Assembly: GCA_016214375.1 (NCBI GenBank)
Contig: JACROQ010000134.1
Coordinates: 1-19,057, forward strand
Length of the DNA stretch: 19,057 bases
Reading direction: 5' to 3'
DNA from: Nitrospirota bacterium
GTDB lineage: Bacteria; Nitrospirota; 9FT-COMBO-42-15; HDB-SIOI813
Made by a program: the position numbers and the translations under genes. The stretch's first letter is position 1. Every line of letters begins with the position of its first letter. The notes beneath the pieces are model-generated. The model was given only the letters and a program-made list of their open reading frames with translations. It was not told the origin of the DNA and ran no database searches. Of the stretch, positions 7,648 to 14,954 are shown one piece after another.

Positions 7648-9729
7648 TTATCCTTTGTTTGAGCTAAGCCAGGCTAACGGATCCACCGGCTGCCCGTTAT
7701 AACGAATCTCAAAGTAAATACCCTCTCTGTCAGAGAGGGTATCACTGTCATTCCCTGCCACAGCGATCTCCTGCCCCCTTTTTACCTTATTCCCCTTGGA
7801 GACAAGAAGCCTCGATGCATGGGCATAGACAGAATAATAACTATGACCATGGTCTATTATAATGAGAAGTCCATACCCTTTGAGCCAGTCTGCATAGACT
7901 ACAACCCCGTCATAGACAGCACTGACATCTCTGTCCCGGCCTGAGGCGATCTCGATCCCCTTTTTATAAACATAGGCATCAAACTCCGGATGCTTTTGAC
8001 GGCCAAACTTAGACACAACATTTCCTGCCAGAGGCCATGCCAATCTCCCCTTCGCCTTCTCAAACCCTGTATTCAGCAATGAGGCTTGACTGCGTTTGCT
8101 CTCGTAAGATGCGATCAAATTCTTAAGGGCTGCAGAGGTCTCTGCCAGTCTTTTTAATTCCTGTTCATATTCGGCCTTCTTTTCCTGTATGCTCGCGAGT
8201 TTGACGTGGCCCGCTTTTACATCTCTCTCAACCATCACCTTATCTTTAAGCAATTGGTCCTTCTCTGTCAACAAGGCGTGATGCCTTCTGTTCAGCCGTA
8301 AGAGGCTATCCTCCAACACATCAACATCCTGACCGAGACCTCTCAGTTCCCGGTTGACTTCACCCACCAGTCTGTCTTCATATTCTGACCGCATCATAAA
8401 ATCATGGTAATCCGCTGAGGCAAGAAGGACCCCTCCGAGTCCCCGATTTCTGCTCATATGCGACGTATAGACAACTCTCAGAAAATCTTTCATCCTTCTC
8501 TTCTTTGCTGTTATGTCGGAGATCATCCCATCGATATCACCCTGCAGACGGTCTATCTCTTTCCCCTTTGAATCGATATTCCCCGTAATTTCTTTAATAT
8601 CTCTCCTCTTGCTGCTCAGGTCCTTTTCTTTGACCTTTATCGTCTGTTTTACCCTCTTCTCCTCTACAGCAGCCTTGCTGGATGCATTTTTCTTCTCATG
8701 GATCTGCTTGTTGATATTCTCTAATCTTTTCTGGCTCTCCTCTATCTCTTCTTCGATGCCCTGACCTTCCACTCCTTTGATATCGTTAGTCTTTGCAAAT
8801 ACACCCTTATTGCTATTTAAGCATAAAATCAAAATTATAGCTACCCCCAAATATCTCCCGACTGAAACCCAGCTCCCAAAACACCCCAGTAAGACACCCG
8901 CCCCGATAAGAAGGGCTATAACCTCCCAGGGGATGAACATAAACTCTATTCCGCCAAGCCAGACATAAGCCGCAGCAGGTATCTTATATAAGATAAGTTT
9001 ATATGTAAAGAAGAGCATCCCAATGGAGCCTATGGCGCTGATCAGACCTAAAAATCCGCCTTCTATGATAAACGGGACTTTTATAAACAGGTTCGTAGCC
9101 CCGACAAACTTCATGATCTCTATCTCTTTATGTCTCGTCAAAAGGGTGAATTTGATCGTATTGGAGACGATGAAAAGGACCACCAGCAGCATGATGCCGC
9201 CCACGATGACCCCTATGATCTTTGCGGTCGCAATAAGGACATCGAGCTTCTCTACCCACTCCTCGCCATAATCGATCTTCTGGATCTCTTTGATCCCTTT
9301 GAGTCTGTTTACAAGGGTATTGATCCCCTCAGGGGTCCTGGCGTCCTTCGTCAGACTGATCCTGAAAGAATCCGGCAGGGGATTCTCTCTTAACTCCTTT
9401 ACCATCTCCTGTATACTCGCCATATCCCGCGAGAGTATCTCAAGGGCATGATCCTTTGAGATATAGGTAATCCCTTCAACCTCTTTCAATCCGGCAATCT
9501 CCTCCTGGATACGCTGCAGACGGTCAGGGGATACATTGTTTTCAAAAAAGGCAATGACCTCCATGTCACTCTTCAAGGTCTCCGCCAACAGGTGTAGATT
9601 GTATAGGGTGAGGAGAAACATACCAAAAACGAGGAAGATGATGGAAATGATCCCGACCGCAGCAGCCGTCGTATACCGGTTATATACAATCTGGGAAAAG
9701 GCCGCTCTCAGGCCTTCAAATAATTTCAT
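7648..9729 (-). CDS. Fused cell-division protein FtsX and EnvC-like murein hydrolase activator
   Basis: One continuous 693-residue frame joins two proteins that are normally separate. Residues 1-292 are FtsX: a membrane segment at 22-44, a periplasmic loop at about 45-170, and three more membrane segments near 172-190, 221-243 and 268-285, ending GSWVSVGRYL as FtsX proteins do. Residues 293-311 (GVAIILILCLNSNKGVFA region) look like an EnvC signal peptide. Residues 320-550 are a long coiled coil, and 560-690 a LytM (M23) domain. The LytM domain is degenerate: KKGIEIA where active enzymes have HxGxD, and GIYFEI where they have HLHFE. EnvC activators are degenerate in the same way. The known role of FtsEX is to use ATP to make EnvC activate amidases at the septum. 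ATG 9729 overlaps the end of ftsE by 14 nt. A sequence error at the junction cannot be excluded, but neither side shows a frame break. Confidence 0.9.
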   Translation of the reverse strand: MKLFEGLRAAFSQIVYNRYTTAAAVGIISIIFLVFGMFLLTLYNLHLLAETLKSDMEVIAFFENNVSPDRLQRIQEEIAGLKEVEGITYISKDHALEILSRDMASIQEMVKELRENPLPDSFRISLTKDARTPEGINTLVNRLKGIKEIQKIDYGEEWVEKLDVLIATAKIIGVIVGGIMLLVVLFIVSNTIKFTLLTRHKEIEIMKFVGATNLFIKVPFIIEGGFLGLISAIGSIGMLFFTYKLILYKIPAAAYVWLGGIEFMFIPWEVIALLIGAGVLLGCFGSWVSVGRYLGVAIILILCLNSNKGVFAKTNDIKGVEGQGIEEEIEESQKRLENINKQIHEKKNASSKAAVEEKRVKQTIKVKEKDLSSKRRDIKEITGNIDSKGKEIDRLQGDIDGMISDITAKKRRMKDFLRVVYTSHMSRNRGLGGVLLASADYHDFMMRSEYEDRLVGEVNRELRGLGQDVDVLEDSLLRLNRRHHALLTEKDQLLKDKVMVERDVKAGHVKLASIQEKKAEYEQELKRLAETSAALKNLIASYESKRSQASLLNTGFEKAKGRLAWPLAGNVVSKFGRQKHPEFDAYVYKKGIEIASGRDRDVSAVYDGVVVYADWLKGYGLLIIIDHGHSYYSVYAHASRLLVSKGNKVKRGQEIAVAGNDSDTLSDREGIYFEIRYNGQPVDPLAWLSSNKG

Positions 9730-10372
9730 CTCTGACGGTTTCCTTAAGCGCTATAACCCGCTTGTGCATCCTCTGCACCATCTCATCGTTATGAGTCGCT
9801 ATCACAATCGTTGTACCCGTTTGATTGATCTTCTCAAAGATCCGAAATACCTCCCATGCGCTGTCTCTATCCAGATTACCCGCAGGCTCATCCGCCGCCA
9901 GGACCAGCGGGTCATTGACGATGGCCCTGGCGATAGCAACCTTCTGCTGTTCACCGCCCGATAGGGTTGAAGGGACAACATCTATCTTATCAGACATCCC
10001 AACCAGCCTTAAAGTCTCTGTAACCCGATACCCGATCTCCTTCCCGGGAAATCCCACAACCCTGAGTGCAAGGGCGATATTTTCAAAGACACTCTTGGAG
10101 GGAAGGAGCATGGGATCCTGAAATACAAATCCAATGGTACGCCTTATAAAGGGAATTCGCGATCTCCTTACCAAAGAAAGGTCTTCCTCCTGAAAGAGGA
10201 CCTGGCCGCTGTCAGGCCTTTCACTGCAGAAGAGGAATTTAAGTAATGTACTCTTCCCCGAACCGCTGGGACCGCTGATAAAGACAAATTCCCCTTTATC
10301 AATATGGGCTGTAAAATCTCTGATGACAGGAACCCCGCCATATATCTTGGTGACATTATTAAACTGGATCAC
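9716..10372 (-). CDS. ftsE: Cell-division ABC transporter ATP-binding protein FtsE
   Basis: Cytoplasmic ATPase partner of FtsX. The 218-residue protein shows Walker A GPSGSGKST (34-42), Q-loop GFVFQDP with Q85, signature LSGGEQQ (137-143), Walker B LVLAADEP (156-163) and switch His in IATHND (H194). It lacks the long extra domains of importer ATPases and fits FtsE in size and in its overlap with ftsX. The start is GTG at 10372; GGTGAG lies only 2 nt before it, so initiation may be weak or the start uncertain. Immediately upstream is a 144-bp nested palindrome separating it from the translation genes, so it may have its own promoter or depend on read-through across the repeat. Confidence 0.95.
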   Translation of the reverse strand: MIQFNNVTKIYGGVPVIRDFTAHIDKGEFVFISGPSGSGKSTLLKFLFCSERPDSGQVLFQEEDLSLVRRSRIPFIRRTIGFVFQDPMLLPSKSVFENIALALRVVGFPGKEIGYRVTETLRLVGMSDKIDVVPSTLSGGEQQKVAIARAIVNDPLVLAADEPAGNLDRDSAWEVFRIFEKINQTGTTIVIATHNDEMVQRMHKRVIALKETVRDEII

Positions 10373-10382
10373 TGCTCACCGT

Positions 10383-10526
10383 AAGTTTGATGAACTCGTA
10401 AAAATCCTCAGATGTCACCCTGAGCGAAGCGAAGGGTCTGATAACCCATTGTTTTATCAGATTCTTCGCTTCGCTCAGAATGACAAATAGCGCTTCTGGC
10501 AATTTTTTTACGAGTTAATCAAGTTT
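10383..10526. repeat. Nested palindromic repeat, family A copy 2
   Basis: Outer arms: AACTCGTAAAAA on the left (part of 10383-10404) pairs with TTTTTACGAGTT on the right (part of 10505-10526), with 3 mismatches over 22 nt. The inner palindrome 10413-10485 has two half-elements. The left half (10417-10437) has stem ACCCT/AGGGT, the right half (10461-10481, minus strand) stem ATTCT/AGAAT. Both contain GA/GA around the heptamer GCGAAGC. It fills the gap between ftsE and the 79-residue gene. The A-run on the left and T-run on the right would suit a two-way terminator, though the T-run is about 18 nt from the inner stem. Confidence 0.9.
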
Positions 10527-10541
10527 AATCCCCCCATCCCC

Positions 10542-10781
10542 TCATTGCCCATAAACCTCCTGGATCATCTCTTCATGCTGTTCTCTCATCAGCTTTTCTA
10601 CAACCCCCTTCAGATCTTCCCTGTCCAGCAAATAGACATAGCTTGTCTTTTTGGAAGAGACGATCACACCTCCGCAGAAGATACGGGTCAGGATTATCGG
10701 GTTGGAAATACCCCCGTCCTCTGTCTGAACGTGATAGGCCTTTCCATTGTGTCCAATCTCGCTGTTCAGGCCGGTTACCAT
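10542..10781 (-). CDS. Conserved 79-residue protein of unknown function
   Basis: I recognise the pattern YHVQTEDGG...NPIILTRIFCGGVIVSSKKTSY as one seen in small uncharacterised bacterial proteins, but know no function. The sequence suggests a small mostly beta N-terminal part (residues 1-50) followed by a charged helix (DREDLKGVVEKLMREQHEEMIQEVY). There is no signal peptide or membrane segment. The ATG at 10781 overlaps the yraN stop by 7 nt (ATGGTAA), which argues for coupled translation and for a real gene. It is the last gene of the ribosomal run before a palindromic repeat. Confidence 0.75.
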   Translation of the reverse strand: MVTGLNSEIGHNGKAYHVQTEDGGISNPIILTRIFCGGVIVSSKKTSYVYLLDREDLKGVVEKLMREQHEEMIQEVYGQ

Positions 10782-11146
10782 GAAAAATCTTCCCGCAGTT
10801 CAAAGGCATCCCGGATGACCTCTATCTCCCCATCACAGATAGAGACGACATCGAAGCGTACCGGGGAATGGGTCAACCGTTTTTCAGTGAGGTAAGTGAC
10901 CGCCACTTTACCAATGCGCTGCTGCTTTTTGGAATCCACGGCTGACGAAGGAGGACCGTAGGAGGGGTTATTCCTTGTCTTGACCTCAACGAAGACCAGC
11001 GTGTTTCCATCTTTGGCGATGACATCAATCTCCCCAAAACGGTTTTTATAATTTTTCTCCACGATCCTGTAGCCGTTATTCCTTAAGTATCCTGCCGCGA
11101 TCTCCTCCCCGTCACGCCCTATTGCCCTTGTGCTCTCCCTCTCCAT
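10775..11146 (-). CDS. yraN: YraN family protein (UPF0102, endonuclease-like fold)
   Basis: A small nuclease-like protein of poorly known role, often encoded beside rnhB. The 123 residues show the family pattern GEEIAAGYLRNNGYRI, then FGEIDVIAKDG and LVFVEVKTRNN. D41 and E54-x-K56 match the PD-(D/E)xK-type catalytic set. The start ATG at 11146 is 4 nt after the rnhB stop. AAGGA sits very close to it, so the start could be slightly different. It overlaps the next gene by 7 nt. Activity and substrate are not shown by sequence. Confidence 0.9.
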   Translation of the reverse strand: MERESTRAIGRDGEEIAAGYLRNNGYRIVEKNYKNRFGEIDVIAKDGNTLVFVEVKTRNNPSYGPPSSAVDSKKQQRIGKVAVTYLTEKRLTHSPVRFDVVSICDGEIEVIRDAFELREDFSW

Positions 11147-11150
11147 ATCC

Positions 11151-11771
11151 TTAAACCTGAGGGTACGGACCCAGGAGCTTCTTTAAGAAGCTCTTCCTGT
11201 GAATGATGGAAGGACCGTAAAGCCTCAGCCGGCTGACATGGTCCCTCGTGGCATAACCCTTGTGAGTCATAAAATTATATTGCGGAAACACAGAGTGCTC
11301 TTCTGTCATCAGACGGTCTCTGGTCACCTTGGCCACAATAGATGCGGCTGCTATCGAGATACTGAGCATGTCTCCCTTAATGATGGGCCGTTGGGGTATT
11401 CTGGAATCAGAAAGTGATACGGCATCAATCAGCAGGTAATCCGGGGAAATTTTTAAATCTCTGACGGCCATTTCCATAGCCCTGATCGTTGCCCTGAGGA
11501 TGTTTACCCTATCGATATCTTCATTGCCTACAACCCCTATCCCCGTCGCCAGCGCATGTTGATGGATTACATGATAGAGGACCTCCCGCCTCGCGGGAGT
11601 TAATTTCTTTGAATCATTCACCCCGTCTATTATCAGTCCGGGAGGCAGGATGACCGCCGCCGCAACCACGGGTCCTGCAAGGGAACCCCGGCCTACCTCA
11701 TCAATCCCTGCTATGAGTCGGTAACCCTGCCTGTAGGCCTCATGCTCAAAGGATAGATCGGGAACCGGCAC
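11151..11771 (-). CDS. rnhB: Ribonuclease HII
   Basis: Cleaves RNA in RNA-DNA hybrids and removes single ribonucleotides misincorporated in DNA. The 206-residue protein has GIDEVGRGSLAGPV with D24 and E25, NDSKKL, DYLLIDA with D116, and KGDMLSISIAAASIVAKV with D134. This completes the DEDD metal site, with the usual 18-residue spacing between the last two. The usual GIDEAGRGPLAG is slightly changed (V and S). The start is GTG at 11771, 3 nt after the rplS stop. The ribosome binding site GAGGAA lies in the last codons of rplS, so translation is probably coupled. Confidence 0.96.
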   Translation of the reverse strand: MPVPDLSFEHEAYRQGYRLIAGIDEVGRGSLAGPVVAAAVILPPGLIIDGVNDSKKLTPARREVLYHVIHQHALATGIGVVGNEDIDRVNILRATIRAMEMAVRDLKISPDYLLIDAVSLSDSRIPQRPIIKGDMLSISIAAASIVAKVTRDRLMTEEHSVFPQYNFMTHKGYATRDHVSRLRLYGPSIIHRKSFLKKLLGPYPQV

Positions 11772-11774
11772 CCC

Positions 11775-12191
11775 TTATTCCTCGCCTGTTGTACCAGCCT
11801 TTGTCTCTGTCACTGTCTTTGCCGCTGCCGCACCCGCTCTCCCAAATGTCTCTTTTTCTTCAATGCGCATATTCCGGCCCTTCTTCCCCCTCAGATAATA
11901 CAGCTTTGCCCTGCGCACGCGGCCTTGTCTGATGACCTTAATGTCCTGGACAACGGGGGAATAGATCGGGAAGATACGCTCCACCCCAACACCGTAGGCG
12001 ATCTTTCTGACCGTGATCGTCTCCCGGGTATTCCGTCCCCTCCGCGCAATGACATTCCCCTCAAATACCTGCGTACGCACCCGGTCCCCTTCAATGACCT
12101 TCACAAAAACCTGTACCGTATCCCCGATGTTGAAGGGGGGGATACTCTTCTGGATCTGCTGTTTTTCAATCCGTTCGATCGTGGCATTCAT
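11775..12191 (-). CDS. rplS: 50S ribosomal protein L19
   Basis: Large-subunit protein at the interface with the 30S subunit. The core matches L19: IPPFNIGDTVQVFVKV, VFEGNVIARRG, GVGVERIFPIYSP and RRAKLYYLRGKKG. At 138 residues it is about 20 longer than usual because of an Ala/Thr/Lys-rich tail after KETFGRAG that looks disordered. The start ATG at 12191 overlaps the trmD stop as ATGA and has AAGGAGGAGG upstream, so expression should be strong and coupled to trmD. Confidence 0.97.
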   Translation of the reverse strand: MNATIERIEKQQIQKSIPPFNIGDTVQVFVKVIEGDRVRTQVFEGNVIARRGRNTRETITVRKIAYGVGVERIFPIYSPVVQDIKVIRQGRVRRAKLYYLRGKKGRNMRIEEKETFGRAGAAAAKTVTETKAGTTGEE

Positions 12192-12925
12192 AATGATTCC
12201 TCCTCCTTGATCTCTTCAAGTAGTTCTCTGTCTTCCTCTGTAAGAATCTCGCCGGACAGGAGGTCCGGCCTCTTTCTCACCGTATTCAACAAGGCCTGCC
12301 TTCTCCTCCATCGTCTTATATTTTCATGATCCCCCGAGACCAACACCGGGGGGACCTGCACCCCCCGGAACTCAGACGGCCTGGTATAGTGCGGGTAATC
12401 CAGGATACTGTTAAATGACTCCTCCTCTATAGAGGAACTGTCTCCAACCACGCCGGGGATAAGCCTCACCGCAGAATCTATCACCACCAAAGCCGCAAGC
12501 TCCCCGCCTGTCAGTACATAATCCCCTATGGAGATCTCCTCAGGGGAAAGGATTATTTTAACGCGCTCATCTATCCCTTCGTAATGTCCGCACAAAAATA
12601 CGATCCTGCGCTCCTCCCTGCTTAACTCATGGGCTGTTGTCTGATCGTAACGCCTCCCCTGCGGGGATAAAAGTATAATCCGAAGATCCTTCTCCTCCTC
12701 TCTGATAAAGTCAACGGCCTTAACAATAGGCTCTGCCTTCAGGACCATTCCGGCGCCGCCGCCATAGGGAGAGTCATCCGCCGTACGGCGCTTATTCGCG
12801 GTAAAGTCCCGGATATCGGTTACCCTGACATCCAGCAGCCCCTTGTCCCTCGCCCTCTTCAGGATGCTCTCATCGAGCGCTGAAGAGATCATGCGGGGGA
12901 AGAGTGTCAGAACATCACAGCGCAT
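12188..12925 (-). CDS. trmD: tRNA (guanine-37 N1)-methyltransferase
   Basis: SAM-dependent methylation of G37 in tRNAs that read CNN and some GGN codons, which prevents +1 frameshifting. The SPOUT knot is visible: LLSPQGRRYDQ (86-95), FLCGHYEGIDERV (110-122) and SIGDYVLTGGELAA (132-145). DYPHYTRP (176-183) is typical of the family. The 245-residue length is normal. The start ATG at 12925 has no clear ribosome binding site (only ATAAAG near it). The spacer to rimM has been lengthened by a 13-bp tandem duplication, which may have moved it away from the rimM end. Confidence 0.97.
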   Translation of the reverse strand: MRCDVLTLFPRMISSALDESILKRARDKGLLDVRVTDIRDFTANKRRTADDSPYGGGAGMVLKAEPIVKAVDFIREEEKDLRIILLSPQGRRYDQTTAHELSREERRIVFLCGHYEGIDERVKIILSPEEISIGDYVLTGGELAALVVIDSAVRLIPGVVGDSSSIEEESFNSILDYPHYTRPSEFRGVQVPPVLVSGDHENIRRWRRRQALLNTVRKRPDLLSGEILTEEDRELLEEIKEEESL

Positions 12926-12930
12926 CTTTA

Positions 12931-12956
12931 TCTGAAATTATAATCTGAAATTATAA
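12931..12956. repeat. Perfect 13-bp tandem duplication in the rimM-trmD spacer
   Basis: TCTGAAATTATAA occurs at 12931-12943 and again at 12944-12956. The second unit holds the rimM stop codon (12951-12953). The repeat widens the spacer between the two genes. Confidence 0.95.
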
Positions 12957-13496
12957 AAGCCCCTCCATCACAGAAATGATCATCCGCTTCGCCTTCGTAT
13001 CCACCTCTTTAACCACATCCTGGATGGCGGGTATCATATATTCCTTATTATTCTGATCCTTCACGACATACACATCATTACTCCCTGTGGAGAGGATATC
13101 TACGATCCTTCCGAGATAACGCCCGTCACCGGTATAGACCTCCATGTCCATGATCTCGAAATGATAGTAGCAATCTTCAGCTAACTGCGGCACCTCTTTC
13201 TCAGGAACCGTGATATAGCCCCCGACGATCTCCTCTGCCTCAGAGACCGATATCGCCGGAGTAAAGGAAATTCTCAGACCGCCTCTGACGGCGCTGACAC
13301 CCTTCAGAGAGTACTCCTTTCTCTCTCCAGACCTTTTTTGTATCGTTACCTTCCGCAGGGTGGTATAACGATCCGGCACATCCGTAAGGGGAATCACCTT
13401 AACATCGCCCTTTATCCCACAGGTCTTTGCGATGTAACCTATGGAGACAAAACCCCTGTCACCGGCCTGATCTATTCCAGGATCTCCAGTACGCAC
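12951..13496 (-). CDS. rimM: 16S rRNA processing protein RimM
   Basis: 30S assembly factor that binds S19 and helps form the 16S head domain. The N-terminal RimM domain starts at FVSIGYIAKTCGIKGDVKVIPLTD; the C-terminal PRC-barrel has YLGRIVDILSTGSNDVYVV and YMIPAIQDVVKEVD. The 181-residue reading begins at GTG 13496 inside the end of khpA (25-nt overlap) with an unusual 15-residue lead before the conserved start. No other in-frame start codon lies close to FVSIGY, so this start is accepted with reserve. Confidence 0.95.
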   Translation of the reverse strand: MRTGDPGIDQAGDRGFVSIGYIAKTCGIKGDVKVIPLTDVPDRYTTLRKVTIQKRSGERKEYSLKGVSAVRGGLRISFTPAISVSEAEEIVGGYITVPEKEVPQLAEDCYYHFEIMDMEVYTGDGRYLGRIVDILSTGSNDVYVVKDQNNKEYMIPAIQDVVKEVDTKAKRMIISVMEGLL

Positions 13497-13702
13497 CTTT
13501 TACCCAGCTTCGTCCCTGCCGCACTCAGGATGGTCCTCATCGCCCTTGCTGTCTTGCCCTGTTTACCGATGACCTTGCCCAGGTCTTCTTGTGCCACCCT
13601 CAGTTCCAGCACCGTTGTCCTTTCCCCTGTCACTTCTGCAACACTCACCTCAGAGGGTTTGTCCACAAGCGCCTTGGCCATGTACTCAACTAGTTCTTTC
13701 AT
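13472..13702 (-). CDS. khpA: KH-domain RNA-binding protein KhpA (YlqC family)
   Basis: Small single KH-domain protein that binds RNA, in some bacteria as a dimer with KhpB. The KH core is VLELRVAQEDLGKVIGKQGKTARAMR with the GxxG-type loop GKQG. The ATG at 13702 (MKELVEYMAKALVDKP) is preferred over the ATG at 13717: GGAGGTGG stands 5-6 nt before it, and family members start with this sequence. That gives 76 residues. It lies between rpsP and rimM as in many genomes and overlaps rimM if rimM starts at 13496. Confidence 0.93.
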   Translation of the reverse strand: MKELVEYMAKALVDKPSEVSVAEVTGERTTVLELRVAQEDLGKVIGKQGKTARAMRTILSAAGTKLGKRCVLEILE

Positions 13703-13751
13703 CGCAACCACCTCCATTTAATATTAAATGACAGTAGGACCTGCCTTAGGT

Positions 13752-14036
13752 CTATAGACTGCTTGAGGAAGTCTTCCGAACTTCATTGAATTTTTTTATA
13801 ACACCGCTTTTCTTTAAGAGCTGCCGGACCGTGTCCGAGACTTGAGCCCCTTTTGTCAACCAGTATAATGCCCTGATCTCGTTTATCTTAATGCCGGGCG
13901 GGTCCACAAGGGGATCATAGGTTCCCAGGATGTCCAGGAATCTCCCATCCCTCGGCATACGAGAGTCTGCCACCACCACCCTGTAGTAAGGACTTTTCTT
14001 TCTCCCCATCCTCGTGAGACGTATTGTTGTAGCCAC
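13752..14036 (-). CDS. rpsP: 30S ribosomal protein S16
   Basis: Small-subunit assembly protein. IRLTRMGRKKSPYYRVVVADSR and DGRFLDILGTYDP are the S16 signatures; the 94 residues end in a short Ser-rich tail. The start is GTG at 14036, well fixed by the full ribosome binding site AAGGAGGTGA about 5 nt upstream. It follows the PAS-GGDEF gene by 27 nt; in most genomes ffh or its relatives stand directly upstream, so the GGDEF gene appears inserted. Confidence 0.97.
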   Translation of the reverse strand: MATTIRLTRMGRKKSPYYRVVVADSRMPRDGRFLDILGTYDPLVDPPGIKINEIRALYWLTKGAQVSDTVRQLLKKSGVIKKFNEVRKTSSSSL

Positions 14037-14063
14037 TACTTCACCTCCTTTTTAATAAGGGTT

Positions 14064-14942
14064 TTATAAGGACACCCCTTTGTGCCCGTCGATAATCTCT
14101 TTCATCCTCTCTGGTAACACCTCAAAATCCCGGTCTGAGACCATAAGGCACGTATTGAGTCTGGCCTCTATGGGTATCTTCTTTGTCTGATTCCATTTTT
14201 GAATCCTTTCCCGAAGCCTCTGGATAAATTTCTGGGCCTTAATCTCATCCGCACCGTAGAGGAGTATGATATATTCATCATCCCCGTAACGGGCCGCCAC
14301 ATCCACGTCTCTTATCGTCTCCTTAATAACCTTCCCGGCCCCCTTTAATATCTCATCCCCTGCCTTACTCCCCAGCTTATTATTGATCTCCTGAAGTTTC
14401 TCTACATCGAGCATCAGAAGCGCCAGTGTGCCGCCATGCCGGTGTGCCCTCTTGGCCTCTATATTGTAGAGCTCTTCAAAGTATTGCCTGTGATAGAGAT
14501 GCGTGAGGGGGTCCAGCCTCTCCCCTGCCAGAACCCTCTCCTCCAGATACAGTTTTTCAATGTCATTTTTAATCATGACGGCCGCGTAAGAAGCGCCCGC
14601 CATTGAGGGTATAGATACACATTGGCCGGAGAGGATCACCGGCTGTCCTGATTTGGTCATTACCTTCACTTCCAACGGGTCCACAGTCCCGCCGGCATTC
14701 TCCTGCATCACGACCTGTTTGGGACAACTCCCTTCACAGATCTGATTGCCCTCCTGGTCGAAACACAAGAAAAGCTCTGTACACAGCTTCTGTGATTCCA
14801 CCTCAGATTTCGACCATCCTGAGATCGTCTCCGCAGCATAGTTCATCGCCACGATCTTCCACTCCTTATCCAGGATAAATATCCCATCGGATGCAAAATT
14901 AAAGATGTCCTTTAAAATGAGATTGTTCAGATCAAATTCCAT
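14064..14942 (-). CDS. PAS-GGDEF protein (probable diguanylate cyclase)
   Basis: Likely makes c-di-GMP from GTP under control of a PAS sensor. Residues 8-125 form a PAS domain with four cysteines (C54, C60, C69, C73, pattern LCTELFLC...ICEGSC), which could bind a metal or sense redox state. The GGDEF domain runs from about 135: DPLTHLYHRQYF, LLMLDVEKLQEIN with metal-binding D179, RDVD (211-214) at the usual place of the inhibitory I-site, and GDDEY (220-224) instead of GGDEF. The second Gly is Asp and Phe is Tyr; the acidic metal ligands remain, so activity is possible but not sure. I chose ATG 14942, with AAGGGG 7-9 nt upstream. A longer reading to 14987 would start inside a palindromic repeat. 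No membrane segment is seen. Confidence 0.88.
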   Translation of the reverse strand: MEFDLNNLILKDIFNFASDGIFILDKEWKIVAMNYAAETISGWSKSEVESQKLCTELFLCFDQEGNQICEGSCPKQVVMQENAGGTVDPLEVKVMTKSGQPVILSGQCVSIPSMAGASYAAVMIKNDIEKLYLEERVLAGERLDPLTHLYHRQYFEELYNIEAKRAHRHGGTLALLMLDVEKLQEINNKLGSKAGDEILKGAGKVIKETIRDVDVAARYGDDEYIILLYGADEIKAQKFIQRLRERIQKWNQTKKIPIEARLNTCLMVSDRDFEVLPERMKEIIDGHKGVSL

Positions 14943-14954
14943 AATAAATCCCCT

